A DNA stretch of 64,000 nucleotides from Histomonas meleagridis. Lineage: Eukaryota; Parabasalia; Tritrichomonadida; Dientamoebidae. This document shows positions 49,705 through 57,589 of the stretch, in pieces. Under the pieces are notes generated by a model. The model had not been told where the DNA came from, searched no databases, and saw nothing but the letters and a program-made list of their open reading frames with translations. Location of the stretch: assembly GCA_020186115.1 (NCBI GenBank), contig WSYJ01000013.1, positions 186,001-250,000 of the forward strand, written 5' to 3'. The first letter of the stretch is position 1; the number at the start of each line of letters is the position of its first letter. The position numbers and the translations under genes are program-made.

Positions 49705-50382
49705 AAAGCGCCTGACTTCACTTTATCCACTTTTTGAGTGAACATATACAATAAATTCTATTAGTTAATAGAAAAAATGTTATACGAACTTTTTGAAAAC
49801 ATTCAAAAAGTGGCATCGGTCTGCTTTGATATGTATCGGTATCTGGATCCAGATATATATCATCTTTTTATTCTATTAATCTAATTGGTATATCTTGTGA
49901 ACCCTGAACTTATAAGTTGAAAAATAACCAAAATTGATAAAATCATTCTTGTTGAAAAGAGACTATTTCAATAAAATAACTATGTTTTTTATTAATTTCA
50001 ACTCAAAATAATATTTATTTTCAAATTCATTATATTCTGTTGATTTGTGGTATTATAAGTTGGCTATTTGATTTTTATGTAAATTTTTATACTTTCATGG
50101 ATATATTAGTCACAAAATATGAAATATTTTTTTCGTTTGTTGAAAATCTCCGATGTCTAATTTTACACTAAAAATAAACGTCTTCAGTAACTTTTTGATT
50201 CATTTACTCAGCGACTTTTAATGTCATTTACATTATTGACTTTTTGATAAGTTTATACCATCAACTTTTTTTATTTCGGCCGAAACCTGACTTGTCAATT
50301 GTTGTATCAAAAAGTAAAGGATTCGATACAAATAATTCTATGAGTTAACTCAAAAAGTAGAGAAAGTGAAGTCGGGCGCTTT
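49705..50382. mobile_element. 678-bp inverted-repeat (MITE-like) element
   Basis: Ends match over about 39 bp with four differences: AAAGCGCCTGACTTCACTTT at 49705-49724, and the complement of AAAGCGCCCGACTTCACTTT ending at 50382, both continuing into TC-ACTTTTTGAGT-AAC. Inside is a 10-bp-arm palindrome (49789-49812, ACTTTTTGAA/TTCAAAAAGT) and repeated ACTTTTTGA words near 50206, 50253 and 50267. There is no coding frame. It lies between the start of the ankyrin pseudogene and the Ras-like gene, so it may supply promoter words to both sides. No clear target duplication. Confidence 0.6.
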
Positions 50383-50423
50383 AAAATTGAATTGTTACTT
50401 GGTCATACTACCTTAAAGAAAAA

Positions 50424-51095
50424 ATGACTTTTAGTGACCGTTTAGAAATTGACAGTGCACTGTTCATATATTATTGTATCGCTTTGATTACACAAAGTCC
50501 TGAATTTGTAATTTATGTTTTTGGGGGGAATGTTGGTAAAACTACGATGGTAAGAGGTCTCGTGCACGAAATTACGGGTGAATATTGGGGAGATCCCTGT
50601 AGCTGTTTTATGACAGAAGATGAAGAATATTCTTTAACTATGTCAGTTGATAATGTTGAATCAAACGTTCTGGTTACTAAGGCTTATTGTGGTTATGGTC
50701 CCCAAGGGTGGAAACCAGAATATTTAAAAGCAAATGGTTATATAGTTGTTTACAAAGTTATCGATCCAGAGTCTTTTGAAGAAGCTGAAGGCTGGTGTAG
50801 GACTATCTTCAAAGAAAAAAACAGCCAAAATGTACCAATTGTTATCTGCGGTAATTTTTGCGACATTGAAGGTCCTCCAAGGATAACTCAAGAGGAAGGG
50901 GAAAACCTAGCAGCAAAACTTGGTGTGAAATTCTTTGAAACGTCAGCCTTCTATTTCATTAATGTAATTGAAGCGTTTTCAGAACTGATTCGAATGATGA
51001 GAAATCCTATTAAAGAACCTGTTTGTAAACCAATTGGTGAACCAAAACAGAACGTAAAAACAAAGAAGAAAAAAGAAATTTGTGCTATGTTTTAA
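50424..51095 (+). CDS. Divergent Ras-like small GTPase
   Basis: A 223-residue Ras-superfamily protein. A hydrophobic N-terminal 25 residues precede the G-domain. The P-loop reads VFGGNVGKTT, in which the first invariant Gly is Phe while GKT remains. The usual DTAGQE is replaced by AYCGYGPQG, so the DxxG Asp is missing. NKxD is GNFCD (Lys to Phe), and the last motif is ETSAF instead of ETSAK. Nucleotide binding or hydrolysis may thus be weak. The C-terminus is polybasic (KTKKKKEICAMF) with a CAAX-type prenylation box, so membrane attachment is expected. It may act as a pseudo-GTPase or a fast-exchanging form. The stop is TAAA. The 5' end directly follows an inverted-repeat element. Confidence 0.75.
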   Translation: MTFSDRLEIDSALFIYYCIALITQSPEFVIYVFGGNVGKTTMVRGLVHEITGEYWGDPCSCFMTEDEEYSLTMSVDNVESNVLVTKAYCGYGPQGWKPEYLKANGYIVVYKVIDPESFEEAEGWCRTIFKEKNSQNVPIVICGNFCDIEGPPRITQEEGENLAAKLGVKFFETSAFYFINVIEAFSELIRMMRNPIKEPVCKPIGEPKQNVKTKKKKEICAMF

Positions 51096-51234
51096 AGGAT
51101 TGTATACAAAGCATAAAAATTTTTATGCAGCTTCTGACCCGAAATTCCAAAAAATAAGATCTTAGCGATGTAACAGAGAGATTTTTCAACTTTTTATCTA
51201 AAAGTGAAATTCATTTTCTATCATAAAAAATTAA

Positions 51235-51610
51235 AATTGAAACATGAAAATTCAATAGCTTTTTTAATGACTTCATTTAATAATATAAAACAAGCATTAA
51301 TTGAATCCGAAAATTTCATTAATTCTTCATTAGTAATATCATATTTTGGAATGTTTGATTCATGAGCTTCTTTATCATATTGAATTTCATCACGTTTAAA
51401 AGTTTAAAATGAACTTTAAATCATTTCATTCTTTAATGACGTTAAGCATGCTAAAATTTGTCGAAGTTGTTGATTAGAAATTTGTTCACATAATTTAGGA
51501 ATTGATATATCTTCTAATAGGATAAATCAAGAAAATGGTTTTTGATATTTTTTGGATGATGTTAATGTTTCAATGTATTGATGATTTGCAATGAATTAAC
51601 TGAAATATGA
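51235..51610 (-). pseudogene. Coding relic of unknown family
   Basis: On the minus strand three nearby stretches have protein-like text: HQYIETLTSSKKYQKPF, then FILLEDISIPKLCEQISNQQLRQILACLTSLKNEM, then KRDEIQYDKEAHESNIPKYD with EELMKFSDSINACFILLNE. They are broken by stops (TGA near 51530, TAAs near 51402-51415). Upstream (51650-51672) are AAACGCATACGTTT and GACCGTTTAAC, the usual promoter words. The family is not recognised. The helical text would suit the end of a GTPase or ankyrin-family gene, but this is a guess. The surrounding spacer is otherwise AT-rich. Confidence 0.5.
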
Positions 51611-51732
51611 TACAATGACTCGATCCACCGCCGATAGAGCTTTTTAAACGCATACGTTTTGATGACCGTTTAACTAGGGTTCGTTTTCCATTCAATTTAC
51701 TACAATCTAAAAAAAGTTATAAGAAAAAGATT

Positions 51733-52191
51733 TTAGCATTTGAAGTTATCACAAGCCAGTTCAAGGAAATAGAAAACCATTTTCCCATCTTCCTCTCTTG
51801 CAAACATTAAATAATCATCCGGATCACCAGATTGTCCCATGTAGACTTCAAAATCAGCGAAGTGCTTGGCAATAAATGAAACAAATTTCTTAGCGTTTGC
51901 CATGAATGTGTCAACAGCGCCTGGGTTTGATTGTTCAAGTTGCTTCTTGCGCATTGGCATGAATTGTTTGGCCCATCCCATGAAAGCAGCCTTTTTCATG
52001 TCATATGGTTGAAGGTTGAAGTTTTCAACGATATCAATGACTTGGTATTTTGAATTTGGATCTTCTTCATCAGCAAGTTTATCAATGTAGCGGGATTCAA
52101 AAACTAAGCATCCAGCTTCTTCATTTGGTTTTGATGGATAAGCATCATTTATCATTTCATCATGGTTAACTGGGGATTCGTAAAGCCTCAT
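51733..52191 (-). CDS. Translationally controlled tumour protein (TCTP) homologue
   Basis: A 152-residue TCTP family protein, slightly shorter than the usual 170. It begins MRLYESPVNHDEMINDAYP, like the family start (M-IY-D----DE--SD-Y). It keeps VIDIVENFNLQPYDMKKAAFMGWAKQFMP in the helical-hairpin region and ends with YMGQSGDPDDYLMFAREEDGKMVFYFLELACDNFKC, the conserved (E/G)-----Y-------PY--F----L---KC tail. The flexible loop is shorter than in animals. TCTP is an abundant calcium- and tubulin-binding cytosolic protein. Codon use is optimised, as expected for high expression. GGTAAACGC and CCACTTTTTG lie within 55 nt upstream. Confidence 0.9.
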   Translation of the reverse strand: MRLYESPVNHDEMINDAYPSKPNEEAGCLVFESRYIDKLADEEDPNSKYQVIDIVENFNLQPYDMKKAAFMGWAKQFMPMRKKQLEQSNPGAVDTFMANAKKFVSFIAKHFADFEVYMGQSGDPDDYLMFAREEDGKMVFYFLELACDNFKC

Positions 52192-52779
52192 CAGACAAAG
52201 TGGATGACCTTGTAATTCAAATTTTCAATAGCGTTTACCACTTTTTGTGTAGTGATTTCTTGGTCGGCCAACAAAACAGCAAATTATAAAAAGTGCCACT
52301 TCAATTTTTACTTTGTTTTCATAATTTCTTCAAAAAATAATTGTATTAGGCATAATTAAAAATAGTTCACATCAAAACAAAGCGCATGTTTTTTATTTAA
52401 AAAAGGTGTGATGCAAATTTATAATTAATCATTTCATAAATACAATTATGTACACGTGCTTGTTATTTGAAGCTGACACTTGTTTTTTTTTTTCTTTTTT
52501 TCAATTTGTAAAGCGATTTTTAACCTTGCTGAACATTGGAGAAAACATTCAAATTTTTGGTCAGTAACAAGTTGCATGTCGTGATTCCACATTTACACGC
52601 AATTTTTGACCAAATATGTTATTTCGGATAAATATATTCTATTAAATAACGAAGCAACATAACACATATAATTTTTTTATTGCTTTTGTAATTTTGTTTC
52701 TGGACAAATTCATCCAAATGTTTTTCATATCATTAAATACAATTTTTACAGATAATTTTTTTTTATTTACAATTATTTT
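52192..52779. promoter_or_regulatory. Spacer with paired CACTTTTT/AAAAAGTG words
   Basis: 588 bp. CACTTTTT (52239-52246) and AAAAAGTG (52288-52295) face each other upstream of TCTP. The remainder, up to the end of the NT-C2 gene at 52780, is AT-rich with T-runs and nothing recognised. Confidence 0.45.
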
Positions 52780-54549
52780 TTATGCGAAAAACATATTCAT
52801 AAAAGGGAATTCGTCCAATATTTCTTTTGGAAATGTATTTTGTATCCATTCGTTTGGCAAACATTTCAATATTTCGTCATCGAATCCATTTTCATAGTTC
52901 ACATTTATTGGCTTGAATTCCATATCATGACTTAATCCGAAGTATTCGCAGAAGTCGCTTACGTTATTCTCCACTGGCATTAGTTCGTCCGGTTTTTGTA
53001 TTTCCAAAATTTTTAATACTGTTAAAGGCGTCAACAACTTTATAATATCGGCCTTAATTTCAGGCGATGCGCATAACGAAGTTGACATCATTAAAACGGA
53101 CACAGCCTCACGAAACAGTGGCAAATATATACTATAATCGCCATCCAGAATTGTAATGAATGAATTCCATTGAATCGCATTACTAAATGTACATTTATTT
53201 GGCGTTTCAATTAATTGTTCTACAAGTTTCGAATCAATGACATTATTAATTTGTTGTTGTATTAGTTCAATGATTTTAGGTAAAAGATAAATTTGTTTTG
53301 TGATTTTTTGTATTTTTTTGTTGTAATTCTCAATAAGAAATTTAACATCAGTAAACGTTAAATTGATAATACAACTTCGAATGTCTTGAAATTGCGGTGA
53401 TAATGAATTAATATAAAGATCAAAATTACCTGAAACTATTGGCGAGAAAAAACTAACAAATGATTTAACTCGATCTTGATCAAAACGGAGATCGGTTTGA
53501 ATGCATGACAAAATATTAAGTGAGATGATAAATCGTTCTAGAAATGTACCATCCTTAATAAGATTAGATTCTTTATAAATGGCATTAAACTCTGTGATGA
53601 TTTGGAAATATTCTTCATCAGTAAAAGTGTTGGGCTCGAAGACGTTAAGATGAGTGAAAACCGAAATAACCGCTGAAACCGATTTCGGGGTGGACAAAAA
53701 ATTTAATGGCGATTCATCCCACATACGAGAAAGAATAGACTTGATAAGATCAAGTGCATGTGGTAAAGGATTGACTTTTTCAGGTGTCGGTTTGTTTGGT
53801 AAAGAAATTGGATTTGGTGATGCTTTTGACTTCTGTGTTAAAAATGCACTAAGACTACCACTTGAAGCAACATGATCGTGGTGAGAAACACCAACGCTTG
53901 CATGTTTAAGCTTGTTCCGAGATGAAAGACGAGAAGGATTGGCTTTCGCAAATTGTGCTAAATTATTTCGCCTTTCTTCTCGTTCGTCATGTCTTTGTTG
54001 GAAAAATTTGTTGATTTTTTCTTTGTCATTTTGTGAAACAATATCACTAACATCCCAATCATCTTGAATATCTGTGGTGAGTTGAATGGCTTCAGACATA
54101 GAGGTAAGGTTATCATCAGTATTTGTTCCACTGCCTGCAAATGCTGTTTGATTAGTTGTTGAAGAAAATGTAATTGAAGCTTCATTTCTTCCGGAATGGG
54201 GTGTTTGAATTGGGATGTTAATAGTTGTTGGAGTACTAACGTTATAAAATTGGGAAACATCAACTTCGAATTTTCCAAAAATTTTCTTTTTTCCAGCTTT
54301 AAAAATGAAGACAGTAAAATTGATCATTTTTGGACGCGCTTTATTTGATGATGTATACATTGTTACCTTACATCGGAAGTGCTTTTCAAAAACAACTTCT
54401 TTTTCATCATTTACAAATGATTTTTCTGTATATCCTGCAGATCCATGTCTTTTCCACTCAATTTGGAATGGCTCTTTGTGCTCTTTTTCAAGATGTAATG
54501 TGTGAAATGTAAAGTTTATAACAGCGGATTGACGCTTATATCTGGACAT
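52780..54549 (-). CDS. NT-C2 domain protein with C-terminal dilute (DIL)-like domain
   Basis: A 589-residue protein. Residues about 1-125 form an NT-type C2 domain like that of EEIG1/EHBP1: INFTFHTLHLEKEHKEPFQIEWKRHG, VVFEKHFRCKVTMY, FTVFIFKAGKKKIFGKFEVDVSQF, INIPIQ. A Ser/Asn-rich linker (about 125-255) follows. The helical C-terminal part (about 260-589) resembles the dilute/DIL cargo-binding fold (FISLNILSCIQTDLRF, NNVIDSKLVEQLIETPNKCTFSNAIQWNSFITILD). Both domains link membranes to actin motors or Rab effectors. The start is the ATG at 54547-54549, not the GTG four codons upstream. TAAAAA is at the stop. CpG words are dense near the 3' end and sparse at the 5' end. Confidence 0.75.
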   Translation of the reverse strand: MSRYKRQSAVINFTFHTLHLEKEHKEPFQIEWKRHGSAGYTEKSFVNDEKEVVFEKHFRCKVTMYTSSNKARPKMINFTVFIFKAGKKKIFGKFEVDVSQFYNVSTPTTINIPIQTPHSGRNEASITFSSTTNQTAFAGSGTNTDDNLTSMSEAIQLTTDIQDDWDVSDIVSQNDKEKINKFFQQRHDEREERRNNLAQFAKANPSRLSSRNKLKHASVGVSHHDHVASSGSLSAFLTQKSKASPNPISLPNKPTPEKVNPLPHALDLIKSILSRMWDESPLNFLSTPKSVSAVISVFTHLNVFEPNTFTDEEYFQIITEFNAIYKESNLIKDGTFLERFIISLNILSCIQTDLRFDQDRVKSFVSFFSPIVSGNFDLYINSLSPQFQDIRSCIINLTFTDVKFLIENYNKKIQKITKQIYLLPKIIELIQQQINNVIDSKLVEQLIETPNKCTFSNAIQWNSFITILDGDYSIYLPLFREAVSVLMMSTSLCASPEIKADIIKLLTPLTVLKILEIQKPDELMPVENNVSDFCEYFGLSHDMEFKPINVNYENGFDDEILKCLPNEWIQNTFPKEILDEFPFMNMFFA

Positions 54550-54958
54550 TATCTTTTCCACAGAAAAGTGCCAATTAGTTTTTGTCCAAAACTAATTTTA
54601 AAAAGTGACAAAGTAATTTATTGAATTCCGTAAATATAAAATGTATCGTCCGGAAGATACAGTCAAAATTTCCTGTAGAAAAGTCTGGTGCACATAAGAT
54701 TATTTGAATCAAAAACGATCATATTTTGGAAGTTAACGTGTTTTAATCGTCATTTTATCAGTAAGTTTGAATCGAAAATAATTTTTTGTGAAAAATTAAA
54801 AATGTATAAATTTATATGATATTTTATTTATAGTATATACATGAATTGGCAGTGTGCTCAAGAATATCTAAAAAAATATATGAGAAAATAATTTTATATG
54901 AATTTTCGCTTTTTGAATAATTTTTGGTCGTCGTGTCTGAATTAATTTTCTTCTCGAA
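54550..54958. promoter_or_regulatory. Divergent promoter region with 10-bp-arm hairpin
   Basis: A 409-bp spacer between the NT-C2 gene and the GTPase-ankyrin gene. AATTAGTTTT-TGTCC-AAAACTAATT (54573-54597) is a perfect hairpin 24-48 nt upstream of the NT-C2 ATG, with GGCACTTTTCTGTGG between them and AAAAAGTGAC just beyond. Near the GTPase gene no strong word is seen beyond T-rich sequence. Confidence 0.5.
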
Positions 54959-57543
54959 ATGTTACCGCAGCCAATTCCTTTTCTTTTACATAATGGCAAT
55001 AAAAATATTACAATAAATTCAAAAGTAATCGAAATTCTATCATTGTCAAAAAGACCTTATCTAATCGTTATATATGGAAAGCATCAAACAGGAAAAAGCT
55101 CAATTTTAAATCAATTTATAAATGGGCCTGGTTATGAGAAATATTGTAACAAAAGTGAGCCAATAAAATTAGAACATATAAAAGAAACTTATTTTATTGG
55201 ACCTTTTAAACTGAAAGAATTACAAGAAAAAATGAAAATTCAATCAAATATTAAAGACGAAAATGAAAATGAGATTTTCTTTGTAGAAGGATCTGATAAT
55301 CCATCTGAGAAAATTGGCTTATTAACACTTCTACAAGTTTCGATTGTATCAATTTATGTTACTAAAGAAATTCCATCTTTTTCTTCAATGAAAAATCTTT
55401 TAGAAAATATCGAATATAATTTTTATATCAAGCAAATTTTCCCATCAATTTCAAATCAAGAAATTTGTCGACCAATTCTTTTTATTCATATTAAAGACAT
55501 TCCTGAAAAACTTGTATATTATTCAAAAGGAATGAAGAAATATTTAGATGATCAAGCTGAAGCAATTCATAATTCTATTTTATCATTTGATAATAATTTA
55601 CTTCTTGCTCAATTTTTATCAATTATAACATTACCAGAATATGTTCCAAATGATGAAGTTCAAACAAGAAAAACAGAACTTGATTTATATTGGAGTGAAT
55701 TAAATAGAACTTTTCATGAAATCATTACAGTTATAAATAAAAAGAATCCAATAAATGGGAAAACACTTTGCGAAATGATTAATTATTTGTTTCCAATATT
55801 TAATAATTTAAATGATTCAAATGATATTCAACAAATTATTTCTATAACTAAAACAAAATTTGATGAAATTGCAACACAAATAATTAATGAATATATGAAA
55901 AATTTGAAATCTGATATTAATAAATGTAATAAATTTATAAGCGATGATGCGTTTGCAGAAGAACAAATAAATGAGTGTATCAAAAAGAATCAAAATGATA
56001 TTTATCTAAAGCTAGTTCCAAATTTAGTAAATGATTACATGTTAAGAAAGATAATAAACTTGCAAGATGAAATTCGAGAATTTTTACATCAAGAAAATGT
56101 CAAAAATGAAAATGAAATTATTAAATATGCTAAAGATCAAAAAATTAGAATTAATGAAGAAATTTCTTTATTTTATTTGATATTTTTTCGAAATATTTAT
56201 TATTTATTTAATTTTTTTAAAAGTACTGAAACATTGTCAAAAATTCTTTTAAGTGCATCTAAAAATGGTCATTTAGAAATGGTTAAATTACTTCTTGGAA
56301 TAAAAGGAATTGATGTTAATGCTAAAAACATTTTTTTATTTTATTTGCTATATATTTTGTTAATTTGATGTTTTGATTTAATCATTTTATGTTACTAAAT
56401 AACATTTAGAAATTATTTATATTATTTGATACAGCACTTATGAATGCATCTATAAATGGTCATACAGATATAGTAAAACTACTTTTAGAACAAAAAGAAA
56501 TTGATATAAATGCTAAAAATGTTTAAATGTTTTATTTAATATTTGGTAAATTTTTTTGATGTTTGACTAAAATATTTGGAAATTATTTAAAATATTTAAT
56601 ACAGCATTTATGATAGCAACTTTAAAAGGTAATATTGAAGTAGTTAAATTGTTTCTTGAACAAAAAGAAACTGATATCAATGCAAAAAATGTTTTATTAT
56701 TTTGTTTAAATTTTATTTTCTTAATTTTATATTTCAAAATAATATTTGGAATTTGTTTAAATAATTTGATACAGCTCTTATTTTTGCAACAATTAATGGT
56801 CATATTGAATTGGTAGAAATTCTTCTTGGAGTAAAAGAAATTGATATCAATGCTAAAAATATTTATTTGTTAAATTTGATATTTATTTTCAATATTTTTT
56901 GTATTACAAAAAAATTTGGAAATTATTTAAATTATTTAAAACAGCACTTATGTTTGCAGCTGAAAATGCTAATGCTGATTTAGTTAAATTGCTTCTTCAA
57001 CAAGAAAAAATTTCTCTTAATGTTAAAGAAATTTGTTAATAATTTTTAAGATTTATTTAAATGATTTAACATTTAAAAATATCATTTGGAATATATATAA
57101 ATTATTCAAAACAGCACTTATTCTTGCATCTGAGAATGGTATTGTTGAAATAGTTAAATTACTTCTTGAACATGACAAAATCAATAGCAATATAAAAGAT
57201 ATTCATTCAATCCATTTTTTATTTATTTATAAAATTTAGTATTCCAAAACAAAATTTGGAATTTATTTTCATCATTTCAAACCGCGCTAATGCATGCGTG
57301 CGAGAAAGGTTATATCGAAGTAGTCAAGTTACTTGTACAACATGAAGGAAATGATATCAATGTTACCGATATTTTTACAATTCATTCAATATTTCACTTA
57401 ATAATTCGATATCCCAAACGAACACTTGGAAACTATTTCGTACATTTAACACAGCGCTCGCGTACGCAGCCAAAAACGACCAAAAAGAAATCGCCGAAGT
57501 ACTGAAACAAAACGGAATCAAAAGTAACTGTAACATATTATAA
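54959..57543 (+). CDS. GTPase-like (GBP/dynamin-type) protein with ankyrin cassettes split by 80-nt spacers
   Basis: The gene opens with a 469-codon frame (54959-56368). A P-loop YGKHQTGKSSILNQF lies at about residues 39-53, a possible switch FFVEGSDNPSEKIG follows, and then comes a long helical region. This resembles guanylate-binding-protein/dynamin-type GTPases, though a DxxG and base-recognition motif are not clear. The frame then enters ankyrin text (LLSASKNGHLEMVKLLLGIKGIDVNAKN). Ankyrin coding continues in seven further cassettes starting at 56431, 56601, 56771, 56941, 57111, 57281 and 57451, all without stops. The last ends with a C-terminal cap and TAA at 57541-57543. They are separated by spacers of 101 nt and then six of 80 nt. 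An 8-9-repeat protein of about 700 residues is inferred if the spacers are removed. A pseudogene is the alternative. Confidence 0.6.
56240..57543 (+). repeat. Tandem array of ankyrin cassettes in 170-nt register
   Basis: 90-nt cassettes (TALMNASINGHTDIVKLLL type) alternate with T-rich spacers at 56330-56430 (101 nt), 56521-56600, 56691-56770, 56861-56940, 57031-57110, 57201-57280 and 57371-57450 (80 nt each). Every 80-nt spacer begins RTTY and has TTTGGA (or CTTGGA) at positions 55-60. Just before the next cassette it encodes a Phe (TTT/TTC) two codons before the Thr. The cassettes stay ankyrin-like at protein level while their bases diverge strongly (for example AT-rich in unit 1, CpG-rich in unit 7). 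Confidence 0.85.
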
Positions 57544-57589
57544 CTCTAAAAAATAAAATATTTTTTTTTTAAAATGTTTTTAATTATTC

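Noticed and set aside
56330-57450. Simple read-through translation of the spacers
   Set aside because: Spacers of 80 nt change the frame and several contain TAA, so one continuous protein cannot include them all.
54959-57543. Plain pseudogene explanation for the ankyrin cassettes
   Set aside because: Not fully excluded. However, seven cassettes without a stop, constant spacer length, and protein conservation despite base divergence argue against simple decay.
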